Origin: CAZDAM01 sp964503595
GTDB taxonomy: Bacteria > Muiribacteriota > UBA6191
Assembly: GCA_964503595.1 (NCBI GenBank)
Contig: CAZDAM010000034.1
Span: 1-28,952 of the forward strand
DNA length: 28,952 bases
Direction: 5' to 3'
The notes under the pieces are model-generated. The model saw nothing but the letters and a program-made list of their open reading frames with translations, was not told the DNA's origin and did not search any database. Both the position numbers and the translations under genes were made by a program. Below are positions 1 through 7,487 of the stretch, one piece after another; the stretch's first letter is position 1, and the number at the start of each line of letters is the position of its first letter.

Positions 1-1
1 T

Positions 2-1915
2 CTAGTTGACCTGAAACTGAAGCATTCTGAGACTGGAAGTTTCCGAGGAATATTCAAAACTGAAGTTCCCCTCCCGGGAGTTCTGGGCCGCATCCTCAAA
101 ATAAAAGGAAGCCTCGTAGAGGCCATCTCCGCTACCATCCTGAGGAAGCGCCACCACCTGGGCATTTTCATCCACAAACTCAAGAAGCATGCGATGGGGC
201 TTCCCGGCTTCTTCGGGTTCATGCCAGTAAAACAGTCCGGGAACCTTTTGCGACAGGGTCCCATCCTTTCCTCTGAAATTCAGCTGAAGGCGGGCACGGG
301 ACTGGACGACCCCGGAAACATCATCTTCCTTGCAGGGTTTGGTTTCTTCCTGCATCGACATTTCAATGAAGCGCAGGGGACCGGTCACCGGAACCGTCTC
401 ATTCATGGCGGGAAAAGTCATGCCCACCACCGGAGGAACGGTATCCAGAAGAATCTGCTGAACATGCTCAGAAGGATTTCCCGCCATATCCACAAGATTC
501 GCCGCAATCAGATACACTCCATCCGCACCGGATTCAATCGGTTCCCTCAGACGGTAGACAAGTCCGCCTTCCTTGCGGATCAAATCTCCCGGAACCACAT
601 CCGGAATGGTCCCCGGGCCATGCAGACGGGACTGAAGCTCAAGTGAGGACTTCTGCCAGTTCACATCGGAAGTACCCTGGATGGAAACCTCCTGAAGTTT
701 TCTGACATAGGTTTTTTCTCCAAAAGGAATTGGCTTGAGGTTTGCATTGAGCTCAAAACGAAGACCGGCAGAAGGAACCGGTTCATCATCCAGCCCGAAA
801 AAAGCCGTATGACGGCCCAGGTTTCCGGCCCTGTCCAGAATTTCGACTTCCACCCTGTAGCTTCCGGCCAGAGGATCTGCCACTCCATCCTGATCCTTAT
901 CCGGAAAAATCCCGGCACCCGTATCATAGACATCCGGAAGCAGCAACAGCAGAGAAGGAGGCTGGGCTGCCATCATTCCAGGAATCCGTTTTCCATTCGG
1001 ATCATAAAGCCTGATTTCTCCCCCGCCGGACTGACCGATCCTGGAAAAGTCCACACCGCTGACTTCCGCCCCTGAAGAAGGAGCATAGTCTTCCGCAAAA
1101 ATGCGGATTTCCCGGGGAAATCCGGCTCTTGGAAGTGTTGTCCCAAAAGCCGGTCTGGCCTGAAAGTCAGCCGGTTCACCGGCATTCAGACGGCGGATTT
1201 CCGGAGCGGTATCATCAAAAACAAACTGGTTTCTGACTTCGGCTCTTCGGAGGGTCTCGCCTTCAACTTCCTCAAGAACCAGATCGACAAGTCCATTGAC
1301 CCCGGTCGGAAACGCCAGAGCAAGACCAAAAACTTCATGGGTATCAGAAACCCGGCCAAAGGAATAACCAAGAACCTCATCCTGTCCCAGCCGGGCCTTG
1401 AGCCGAACCGGCCCCAGAACAGGTTCCCCGTACTGAACCCGGACATGCACCATCATCCGGTTCAAGGGAATTCGGGTTTCCGAGAAACTGATTTCCTGAG
1501 CTGTGTTCGGGTTTTTCACGATCCGGAGCCGTGAAACCGGCAACTCTCCGCTAAGACTGCTGCTTCCAGGTGCCTGGGCTTGATGGGTGGCACCAGAACC
1601 CAGCAGACCTCTTTCGGTCTGGATTCCGGTTTTGCTTTTGAGGCGAAACTGGGTTTTCCCGGAAAGTCTGACGCGGACTCTGGTACCCACCTGATTCGGA
1701 TAAAATTTCTGGTTGTGATAGATGTAATTTTCATCCAGGGCCAGAGCCCCTTCACTGGACGAATAGTAGGCCGCCTGCATGCCCAGAAGAGCCTGGGCCT
1801 TTTCCTGACTGTCCGCATCTTCCAAGAGAACCAGAAATTTCAGTTCCCGAATCATATCCTGAAGGGGAGCCGCCCCCAGCCCTGAAGTCAGAATCATCCA
1901 TAGAATCAGACGCAT
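2..1915 (-). CDS. Secreted Ig-like repeat protein, function unknown
   Basis: A 637-residue protein with a short hydrophobic N-terminus (MRLILWMILTSGLGA) that looks like a signal peptide. The body has two stretches typical of bacterial Ig-like or cadherin-like repeats, each opening with a D-T-x-P pattern (FDDTAPEI near residue 240, LDTVPPVV near 495) and ending in 'DRAGNLG' or 'DMAGNPSE' turns. A Ca-binding-like loop DKDQDGVAD lies near residue 345. I start it at ATG 1915 because GGAG sits 5 nt upstream; a GTG six bases earlier is in frame. The stop TAG is at positions 2-4, so the gene is complete. It is divergent from the gene at 2106. The family suggests a surface or envelope-exported protein; no catalytic motif is visible and I do not recognise a specific function. 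Confidence 0.75.
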   Translation of the reverse strand: MRLILWMILTSGLGAAPLQDMIRELKFLVLLEDADSQEKAQALLGMQAAYYSSSEGALALDENYIYHNQKFYPNQVGTRVRVRLSGKTQFRLKSKTGIQTERGLLGSGATHQAQAPGSSSLSGELPVSRLRIVKNPNTAQEISFSETRIPLNRMMVHVRVQYGEPVLGPVRLKARLGQDEVLGYSFGRVSDTHEVFGLALAFPTGVNGLVDLVLEEVEGETLRRAEVRNQFVFDDTAPEIRRLNAGEPADFQARPAFGTTLPRAGFPREIRIFAEDYAPSSGAEVSGVDFSRIGQSGGGEIRLYDPNGKRIPGMMAAQPPSLLLLLPDVYDTGAGIFPDKDQDGVADPLAGSYRVEVEILDRAGNLGRHTAFFGLDDEPVPSAGLRFELNANLKPIPFGEKTYVRKLQEVSIQGTSDVNWQKSSLELQSRLHGPGTIPDVVPGDLIRKEGGLVYRLREPIESGADGVYLIAANLVDMAGNPSEHVQQILLDTVPPVVGMTFPAMNETVPVTGPLRFIEMSMQEETKPCKEDDVSGVVQSRARLQLNFRGKDGTLSQKVPGLFYWHEPEEAGKPHRMLLEFVDENAQVVALPQDGSGDGLYEASFYFEDAAQNSREGNFSFEYSSETSSLRMLQFQVN

Positions 1916-1983
1916 ATCCACTCCGGTTTCCTTGAGCCCAGACCGGAATACAGGATATCACGTTCCTTTTTTCACCTTCGGAT

Positions 1984-1993
1984 CGGATATCCG
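1984..1993. promoter_or_regulatory. Palindrome in the divergent intergenic region
   Basis: The perfect 10-bp palindrome CGGATATCCG lies roughly mid-way in the 190-bp gap between the two divergent genes starting at 1915 (-) and 2106 (+). It could be an operator shared by both, but nothing else supports a regulator here. I see no convincing -35/-10 pair. Confidence 0.2.
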
Positions 1994-2105
1994 TGTCCGG
2001 TAAAAAATATTCTTTTTTCGAGGATACATTCTGACGGATAAATCTGCCTGCCCAAAACAGGGATAAATGATAGAATCGCGAACGAATCCTATGAATGGGG
2101 GAAGC

Positions 2106-3029
2106 ATGAGCCGTTTTCAGATCCGCCAGCTTGAAGAACAGGAAAAGCAACTCAAAAGCCATTTGATTCACGCCGAGGGCGAGCAAAACTCCATGACTCT
2201 GCGCCACCAGGAATTCACTCTCAGGTGGGAAGAAGCCTGGAAACCGTGGAAGGAAGTCAACCAGCGACTGGGAGAAGAGCGGGAGATGATCCTCAATCGG
2301 GCCCGTCGTATTCTGGAAAAGAAGCAGGTGGAATACCAGGCCAGGTTCTTTCTTGTCCGAATCTTTGCCACCCCCCCTTCCGAAAGCCTTCAGGAACATC
2401 TCAATGGTGAGGAAAGAAGGCGCCTGCGCCTGATTCTGGATGAAATGGATCATGCTCTGAGGGAATGTGAAAACAGCCTGCGCTCCGATACGAACTTCAT
2501 GGAACAGCTGAAGGACTACGAGTTTCGTACCGACATCAAAACCCATAAAATCAGCTCTGGGAACCCCGCTCCTCTCCCCCCCGAAAACGGAGTCGGCCCC
2601 AAAGTCCATCCAGAGTTTCTGGAGCTGAGCGGATTTCGGGAAATCCGGGAGAAAACGGCCCGACTCCGGCGGGAACTCCAGACCTGCTCGGAAATGCGTC
2701 AGTCTCTACAGAAAAAGCATTTTGAAGAGATCGAACAGGCCCGCCGGTGCCAAAGCGACCCCCATGCTTCTATGGAACTGGCCCAGAAACTTCTGAGTCA
2801 GCCACCCGCCGGCTGTGAATTCTGCCAGCGCCAGGCCTCAGAACTCAAACCTCAGTTCCTGTGGCCCCATCAGCTGGGTGGGCTCCCATTGAGTGAGAAT
2901 CTGGCCTGGGCCTGTCCAACCTGTTTTTCGAACAAGGAAGATAGGACTCTTTTCGAGTTCAGCCGCGAAATGCGTCTGGATTTTATCGATCTGCTTCGTC
3001 GACTGGAGGACTCGGGCAAAACCATCTAG
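2106..3029 (+). CDS. Coiled-coil protein with C-terminal HNH-like zinc ribbon
   Basis: A 307-residue, charged, largely helical protein with long coiled-coil stretches at about residues 1-75 and 170-230. The C-terminal ~60 residues carry CEFC, then PHQLGG, then SENLAW, then CPTC followed by NKEDRT. This matches the order of the HNH/zinc-ribbon nuclease fold (CxxC, H, GG, N-L, CxxC, K-x-D-R-T). The usual first 'DH' is replaced by 'PH', so catalysis is uncertain and a zinc-structural role is possible. The start is ATG 2106, with a G-rich GGGGGA just upstream; an in-frame ATG at 2067 would add 13 residues lacking family features. Its TAG stop shares CTAG with the convergent gene at 3026. Coiled coil plus HNH suggests DNA binding or cleavage, but this is inference. 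Confidence 0.7.
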   Translation: MSRFQIRQLEEQEKQLKSHLIHAEGEQNSMTLRHQEFTLRWEEAWKPWKEVNQRLGEEREMILNRARRILEKKQVEYQARFFLVRIFATPPSESLQEHLNGEERRRLRLILDEMDHALRECENSLRSDTNFMEQLKDYEFRTDIKTHKISSGNPAPLPPENGVGPKVHPEFLELSGFREIREKTARLRRELQTCSEMRQSLQKKHFEEIEQARRCQSDPHASMELAQKLLSQPPAGCEFCQRQASELKPQFLWPHQLGGLPLSENLAWACPTCFSNKEDRTLFEFSREMRLDFIDLLRRLEDSGKTI

Positions 3030-4189
3030 GGCCGGATCTGCAGACGAAACTCTCTTAAGGGCTCTTCTTCTTTCAAACGATAACGGGCATAGTATGCACG
3101 GTACTTCCCAGACTTCCCGTCATTGTCTGTAAGAATTGCCACTCTGCCCATATTCAAAGCGGGCTCCCGATTTTCTTCAGCAACTTCGGAAAGCTCTCTA
3201 TCCAGAATCCAGTAAGCAATTTCCAGCTCCATTTGTCGTTGCTGCGCTGTGCTGAAGTTCGGCACAAAAGTCTGAAGAAGCACATGGTTGTTTTTCTTCA
3301 GAAATTCCTTCGGACTCTCCCGAAAACCGCCCTGAATGAGCTCACGATATGGCTTTAGAGGATCTCCAAAAGCAAGCTCAAGAAGCTGAAAAGCAAAAGG
3401 AGCCTTCTGATACATCCGAAGAAACATCCTTTCAAACAGAAGATATTCAGAAAACATGACCTGCTGAAATCCAAGTCCCTGATTTTTCACACTCAGAAGC
3501 AGAGAACGAAGTTCTCCAGCCTCCTTTTTTTCAAATGCCCCTTCCAGATAAAGGGTATGCAGACAAGAAAGGAGATCTTCCTGTATTTTCACCGAAATCA
3601 TTTTGGAAATGAGCAGGCGATCCTTGTGTTCCATCAAAAGGACTGCTTTTGCAAGAACATCTACAAAAGGAAGGATATCAAAAGCAGGATCTTTACGTTT
3701 TTGAATCAGTGCATATTCGGAAAGAAGCTTCCCTATTCTGCGTATCCTTCTGAAGCGAAAAGGAGGCAGGGGAGGAGCCATACTGTTTAAAACGAAAGAC
3801 ATGAGTTCAGTCTGAGAAATCCTCGATAACTCCAGCACGCTTTTTTCTATCTCGTGATACTCTTCAGCACCAAGTGACCGGATAGTGTCTTCAACAATTT
3901 CTGAGTCTTTCAGATAAAATTCAAGCGAGGTAAACCCATGAATAAATCGCGCTGTGTTGGGATATTGGGTCTGAAACTCAGGATTCTGAAACAGTTCGGA
4001 AATACTGGCTTCAGAAAGAATATTTCCTGTCAGGGTTCCAGTTCCTCCTTCTTCTCCCATTGCCCGATAAATCCCGGAAATGGACCAGACAGAGAAAAGT
4101 ATTGCCACGATAATCCCACCACAAACCAACCATAGCCTGGACCTGAAGTTAGAACGAACAAACCTCTCCAGAAAATTCTGCTTCTTCAT
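3026..4189 (-). CDS. Membrane-anchored protein of unknown function, third gene of the sigma-factor operon
   Basis: A 387-residue protein with a basic N-terminus, then one membrane helix at about residues 19-40 (LWLVCGGIIVAILFSVWSIS). A long, mainly helical, charged domain follows, presumably facing the periplasm. I do not recognise the family. Its ATG overlaps the stop of the preceding gene by one base (TAATG), and that gene overlaps the ECF sigma gene, so the three are translationally coupled. The position downstream of an ECF sigma factor suggests a sensor, anti-sigma or target function, by context only. Its stop shares CTAG with the convergent gene ending at 3029. Confidence 0.7.
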   Translation of the reverse strand: MKKQNFLERFVRSNFRSRLWLVCGGIIVAILFSVWSISGIYRAMGEEGGTGTLTGNILSEASISELFQNPEFQTQYPNTARFIHGFTSLEFYLKDSEIVEDTIRSLGAEEYHEIEKSVLELSRISQTELMSFVLNSMAPPLPPFRFRRIRRIGKLLSEYALIQKRKDPAFDILPFVDVLAKAVLLMEHKDRLLISKMISVKIQEDLLSCLHTLYLEGAFEKKEAGELRSLLLSVKNQGLGFQQVMFSEYLLFERMFLRMYQKAPFAFQLLELAFGDPLKPYRELIQGGFRESPKEFLKKNNHVLLQTFVPNFSTAQQRQMELEIAYWILDRELSEVAEENREPALNMGRVAILTDNDGKSGKYRAYYARYRLKEEEPLREFRLQIRP

Positions 4190-4587
4190 TATGAAACCTC
4201 CTCCTCTAAATTTCCTCTGAGTTTTTCCGGTACATGAACGACCAGAATTTCCACCCCGGCAACAACTAGAATTCCATATGCAACGAGACTGAAAGTGATT
4301 TTCAAAAGAAACAAAGCTGATTGCAAGGAACTCAGACTGAACGCTTTGCTATGAAAATTCTGCTGCATCACCACGAACAGCAGCCCATCAGTAACCCAGG
4401 CCCCCAGGCTCAGAGCCACCCAAAGCCAGAACCACCCCAGAAGCCTTTGTTTCAAATCTTGAATGCATTTCAAAATCTCTCGATCCAGAGATCTCAGCTT
4501 TCCTTTCAGCAAAAAAGTATATTTCTGACTTCTACCAGCTTCCTCATGAGCCTGAATAAACAGCTTCCTGAATCTGTCATCCTGCAT
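4189..4587 (-). CDS. Two-helix membrane protein, candidate anti-sigma factor
   Basis: A 132-residue protein. The first ~48 residues are hydrophilic and helical and would be cytoplasmic. Two hydrophobic helices follow, at about 50-74 and 91-116, then a short acidic tail. It starts inside the last codons of the ECF sigma gene (11-nt overlap) and ends with a one-base overlap into the next membrane protein. Many ECF sigma factors are held at the membrane by the product of the next gene, so anti-sigma activity is the natural guess. The zinc anti-sigma signature HxxxCxxC is absent, and I recognise no known anti-sigma domain. Function is inferred from context. Confidence 0.65.
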   Translation of the reverse strand: MQDDRFRKLFIQAHEEAGRSQKYTFLLKGKLRSLDREILKCIQDLKQRLLGWFWLWVALSLGAWVTDGLLFVVMQQNFHSKAFSLSSLQSALFLLKITFSLVAYGILVVAGVEILVVHVPEKLRGNLEEEVS

Positions 4588-5098
4588 GGCCCTCTCCCTC
4601 TTCCTGCATGAACTCAGCCAGTTTCTCCCGTGCCCTTTTCAATCTTGAGGTAATCGTACCTTTGGGAGTATCTGTCAGTTCTGCAATTTCTTCACAAGTG
4701 AAGTCACCACCATAGAACAGAGCCAGCGTTTCTCGCTCCTTGAGAGAAAGCTTTTGCATACACTCCCCCAAAGCCCGCAAGCTCTCCTGACGGAGCATTT
4801 CGTCAACAACTTCCAGCCTCTCAGCGTCGTGTTCGTCATACAACCGTTTTTTCATCCAATTCCAAAGCCGCATAAGACTTCTCTTTCGATTCAAGGCCAG
4901 ATTCCGTACGACCCGAAACAACCAGGCTCTCCGCTGGAAACCAGGCTTTTCAAAACCTTCCTGCAACCAGGCTTTGATCAGGGCTTCCTGCACAACATCC
5001 AATGCTTCATCGTGAGAAAGCAGAATGGCATATGCCAATGCGTGAAGCTTTCCTTGAAGTTCGTCTATAAGTTCATCAAATCGTGTGTTGTTCTTCAT
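4577..5098 (-). CDS. ECF-type RNA polymerase sigma factor
   Basis: A 173-residue sigma-70-family protein of ECF architecture. Region 2 is at about residues 5-70 (DEALDVVQEALIKAW, then RRAWLFRVVRNLALNRKR). After a linker comes region 4 at about 110-165, with KLSLKERETLALFYGGDFT and the helix-turn-helix EEIAELTDTPKGTITSRLKR. I use ATG 5098 because ECF proteins usually begin close to region 2. An ATG at 5149 would add 17 residues, and neither site has a strong ribosome-binding site. The downstream genes at 4587 and 4189 overlap it and encode membrane proteins, which fits a sigma/anti-sigma signalling operon. The target promoters are unknown. Confidence 0.9.
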   Translation of the reverse strand: MKNNTRFDELIDELQGKLHALAYAILLSHDEALDVVQEALIKAWLQEGFEKPGFQRRAWLFRVVRNLALNRKRSLMRLWNWMKKRLYDEHDAERLEVVDEMLRQESLRALGECMQKLSLKERETLALFYGGDFTCEEIAELTDTPKGTITSRLKRAREKLAEFMQEEGEGHAG

Positions 5099-5446
5099 AT
5101 TTCTGCCGTAGTCGCATAGAAAACACCACTCAACCCTGTTTGGTTGCATTCTTTTTTTCTTTTTATGTCCATTCCTCCAGCCGACAGTCTTCTGAGGAGG
5201 CTTTCAATGGTCATAAGCAATCTCAAAAGACGCCTGGATACGTCGTGAAGGTGCATCGGCATGATCACACCATCCCTGCAGTTCCAGCAGCCCGGAACTC
5301 CTAAGGGCTTGATCCAGGCTGACTTTCGGTTAGCAGGCCTGAGGGGCACAAACTCCCCTGGCCAGACAGTTTCTGATGCCCCAATTGAAGTGAAGAAACT
5401 CAAAAATGGTTACTGTTTAAGAATCTGTGCCTGGCTACCGCAGTGC
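5099..5446. other. Gene-poor gap upstream of the ECF sigma gene, with a hairpin
   Basis: No gene is clearly supported here. On the minus strand an open frame from 5403 ends at 5095 and overlaps the sigma ATG as ATGA. Its composition and lack of family resemblance make it doubtful, but a coupled leader peptide cannot be excluded. A stem GGGGCA (5343-5348) / TGCCCC (5377-5382) encloses 28 nt, and a weaker GTTCC/GGAAC stem lies at 5281-5298. No recognised riboswitch core or convincing sigma70 promoter is visible. The sigma operon promoter, possibly autoregulated, should lie in this gap. Confidence 0.35.
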
Positions 5447-6256
5447 TTACAGATGCGGCCTGATTCGCTGGGCCATCTCTTCTGCTAAAATCTTCTGTGC
5501 CTGAGACGTCAGGTGGCATTCATCCACAAACCAGTCTTCCTGGGAAACCCCTTGAAGATCCTCAAAATTCCAACCCCGCAACTTCAGTTCCAACTGATAT
5601 CTCTGGCGTGAATCCTTCAGATCGGGAGACTTCTGAGGCTGTAAAAACAAAAACGATTTTCCGCCGAACCGCTCCCATGGAGGAATCTGCCAGATCGTCT
5701 CCTTCTGTGTAGCCTTGCAGAACCGGCTGCGGATCTTCAAAAGCAGGAGCGATATCCGGGTTCCCGGAAACTTCTGGTTGCAGCTTTGAATACGGCGGAC
5801 CATTTCCTGTCCGCTCCAGTCATTGAAACCACTCAGACTGATCCAGAATTTCGGTGGATTCGGGCACTCCTTTATTCTTGCCTGAACCCGCTCGAATTCT
5901 TCCTGAAACAGAAGACCGGGAGCACTTAAATCGACCACTGTTTCAGAAAGAGCTTCAGATATAAATTCTGCCGGAGATGGGCCAGAAACTCCATATCCCG
6001 CCGCAACCGATCCTCCGCTGAAATAGATTTCACCACATTCGGGACCAGCTTTTCTTGCCTGTAATTGCCAGGAATGACTGAGCTTTTGAGACACCGGAAA
6101 ATAATAGACCGCCCCCGGCCCGATGGGCTGCCAGACCTGATACATCAGGCCATGATGCAAGCGGCAGAGTCCTTCCAGGGCAATGACGAAGACAGTCAGC
6201 TGCCCCAGAAACCGGAGCTTTCGGGATTCAGACTTCCATAATCCGCGCAATCGCAT
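5447..6256 (-). CDS. Membrane-anchored SGNH/GDSL-type hydrolase
   Basis: A 269-residue protein with an N-terminal hydrophobic anchor (about residues 15-32, FLGQLTVFVIALEGLCRL). SGNH-family blocks follow: a nucleophile block FSGGSVAAGYG near residue 80, a GFND block near 148 supplying the oxyanion Asn, and a late DECHLT block near 247 supplying the Asp-x-x-His pair. The first block reads GGS instead of GDS, as in many envelope SGNH proteins. Family members remove acyl groups from lipids or polysaccharides; the substrate here is unknown. The ATG overlaps the 3' end of threonine synthase by 29 nt, so it is likely co-transcribed although it has no obvious link to threonine synthesis. Confidence 0.75.
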   Translation of the reverse strand: MRLRGLWKSESRKLRFLGQLTVFVIALEGLCRLHHGLMYQVWQPIGPGAVYYFPVSQKLSHSWQLQARKAGPECGEIYFSGGSVAAGYGVSGPSPAEFISEALSETVVDLSAPGLLFQEEFERVQARIKECPNPPKFWISLSGFNDWSGQEMVRRIQSCNQKFPGTRISLLLLKIRSRFCKATQKETIWQIPPWERFGGKSFLFLQPQKSPDLKDSRQRYQLELKLRGWNFEDLQGVSQEDWFVDECHLTSQAQKILAEEMAQRIRPHL

Positions 6257-7487
6257 CGTAGGAGTTCTCTACTTCCTGCCTAAGGCAATAGGCCGGAGAC
6301 TGAGGATCTGAACAGGTTTTGAGGACAATTTCCGGATCCTTGAGAACATTTCCAGTCAGGATGCACACGACCGATTCACCGGACTGAATCACCCCGGCAT
6401 CCACCAGAGCCTTCACTCCCCCAACCGATGCACATGAAGCCGGTTCAGCACCAATTCCCCCACGATCCACACGGGCCTTGGCCTCAAGAATCTTTTCATC
6501 GCTCAAGGCCAGACTGACACCATTTGTCGCCCGCATCACATCAAGAGCCTTTTTCCAGCTTACCGGCTTTCCAATCCGAATCGCGGTTGCAATCGTTTCC
6601 GGGCTATTCTCCGAAACCAGATACTCCATCTTTTCCTGGACCATGCGGGCAAACGGAGCCGCTCCTTCAGCCTGAATCACAGCAAAGCGCGGCAGTTTCT
6701 CGATGAAGCCCCAGCTTTTCAGTTCCAGGAAAGCCTTGCCTATCGCTGAGACATTCCCCAGATTTCCACCAGGAAGAACAATCCAGTCCGGAATTTCAAA
6801 ATTCAGATCCTCAAGCAGCTCAAACCCAATTGTTTTCTGACCTTCGATACGAAATGGATTGATGGAATTCAAAAGAACAGTGCCTGTTTTTCTGCATGCC
6901 TCCTGAACCTTCTCAAGAGCATCATCAAAGGAACCTTCGATCTCAAGCGTGTTCGCACCGTAGGCCAGAGCCTGGGAAATCTTCCCCAGGGCTGTTTTCC
7001 CCTTGGGAAGAACAACAAATGCCTTCAGGCCAAAATAGGCCGCATAGGCTGCCATACTTGCGGATGTATTGCCCGTTGAGGCACAGGCCACAGACTTTGC
7101 TCCAAACAAGCGGGCGGCGGCAATTGCAACTGACATCCCCCGATCCTTGAAAGAGCCGGTAGGATTTTCGCCCTCATGCTTGAGCCGAAGCCTTTCCACT
7201 CCCGTGTATTCCTTAAGGCTTACCGGAGCATGGTACAGGCGGGTATTGCCTTCTCCCCGGCAGGAAACCGACTCATAAGGCAAATCCAGATGCCAGGCCT
7301 TATAGCGCCAGACCCCGGAAGGAAGACGGTTTTCACGAAATTCCGCCCGAAACGCGGCCAGGGAAAGCTTGCGGGGAATGACTTCAATCCGCAAAAGCCC
7401 TCCACAGTCACAACGCTCACGCTGCTTTTCAACTTTTTCCTGATAGCCACATTCCAGACAATGGTAATTCAGTTGGTTACGAAACAA
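6228..7487 (-). CDS. thrC: Threonine synthase
   Basis: A PLP enzyme converting O-phospho-L-homoserine to L-threonine. An N-terminal Cys-rich ribbon (CLECG, then CDCGG) is followed by the fold-type II PLP core, with the PLP lysine in GSFKDRGM near residue 114. The substrate loop ASTGNTSAS and the PLP-phosphate loop LPGGNLGNVSA are also present. The length (about 419-430 aa) is normal for the ribbon-bearing bacterial form. I prefer the TTG start at 7487, with AAGGGG 6 nt upstream and only an 11-nt overlap with the preceding gene; an in-frame GTG at 7520 would extend it by 11 residues. It is the third gene of the operon and completes the pathway from aspartate, using the phosphohomoserine made by the upstream fusion protein. 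Confidence 0.93.
   Translation of the reverse strand: MFRNQLNYHCLECGYQEKVEKQRERCDCGGLLRIEVIPRKLSLAAFRAEFRENRLPSGVWRYKAWHLDLPYESVSCRGEGNTRLYHAPVSLKEYTGVERLRLKHEGENPTGSFKDRGMSVAIAAARLFGAKSVACASTGNTSASMAAYAAYFGLKAFVVLPKGKTALGKISQALAYGANTLEIEGSFDDALEKVQEACRKTGTVLLNSINPFRIEGQKTIGFELLEDLNFEIPDWIVLPGGNLGNVSAIGKAFLELKSWGFIEKLPRFAVIQAEGAAPFARMVQEKMEYLVSENSPETIATAIRIGKPVSWKKALDVMRATNGVSLALSDEKILEAKARVDRGGIGAEPASCASVGGVKALVDAGVIQSGESVVCILTGNVLKDPEIVLKTCSDPQSPAYCLRQEVENSYDAIARIMEV

Noticed and set aside
1752..2609. 285-codon minus-strand frame bridging two genes
   Set aside because: It runs across the end of the Ig-like gene, the divergent intergenic region and the antisense of the coiled-coil gene, so it cannot be a real gene together with them.
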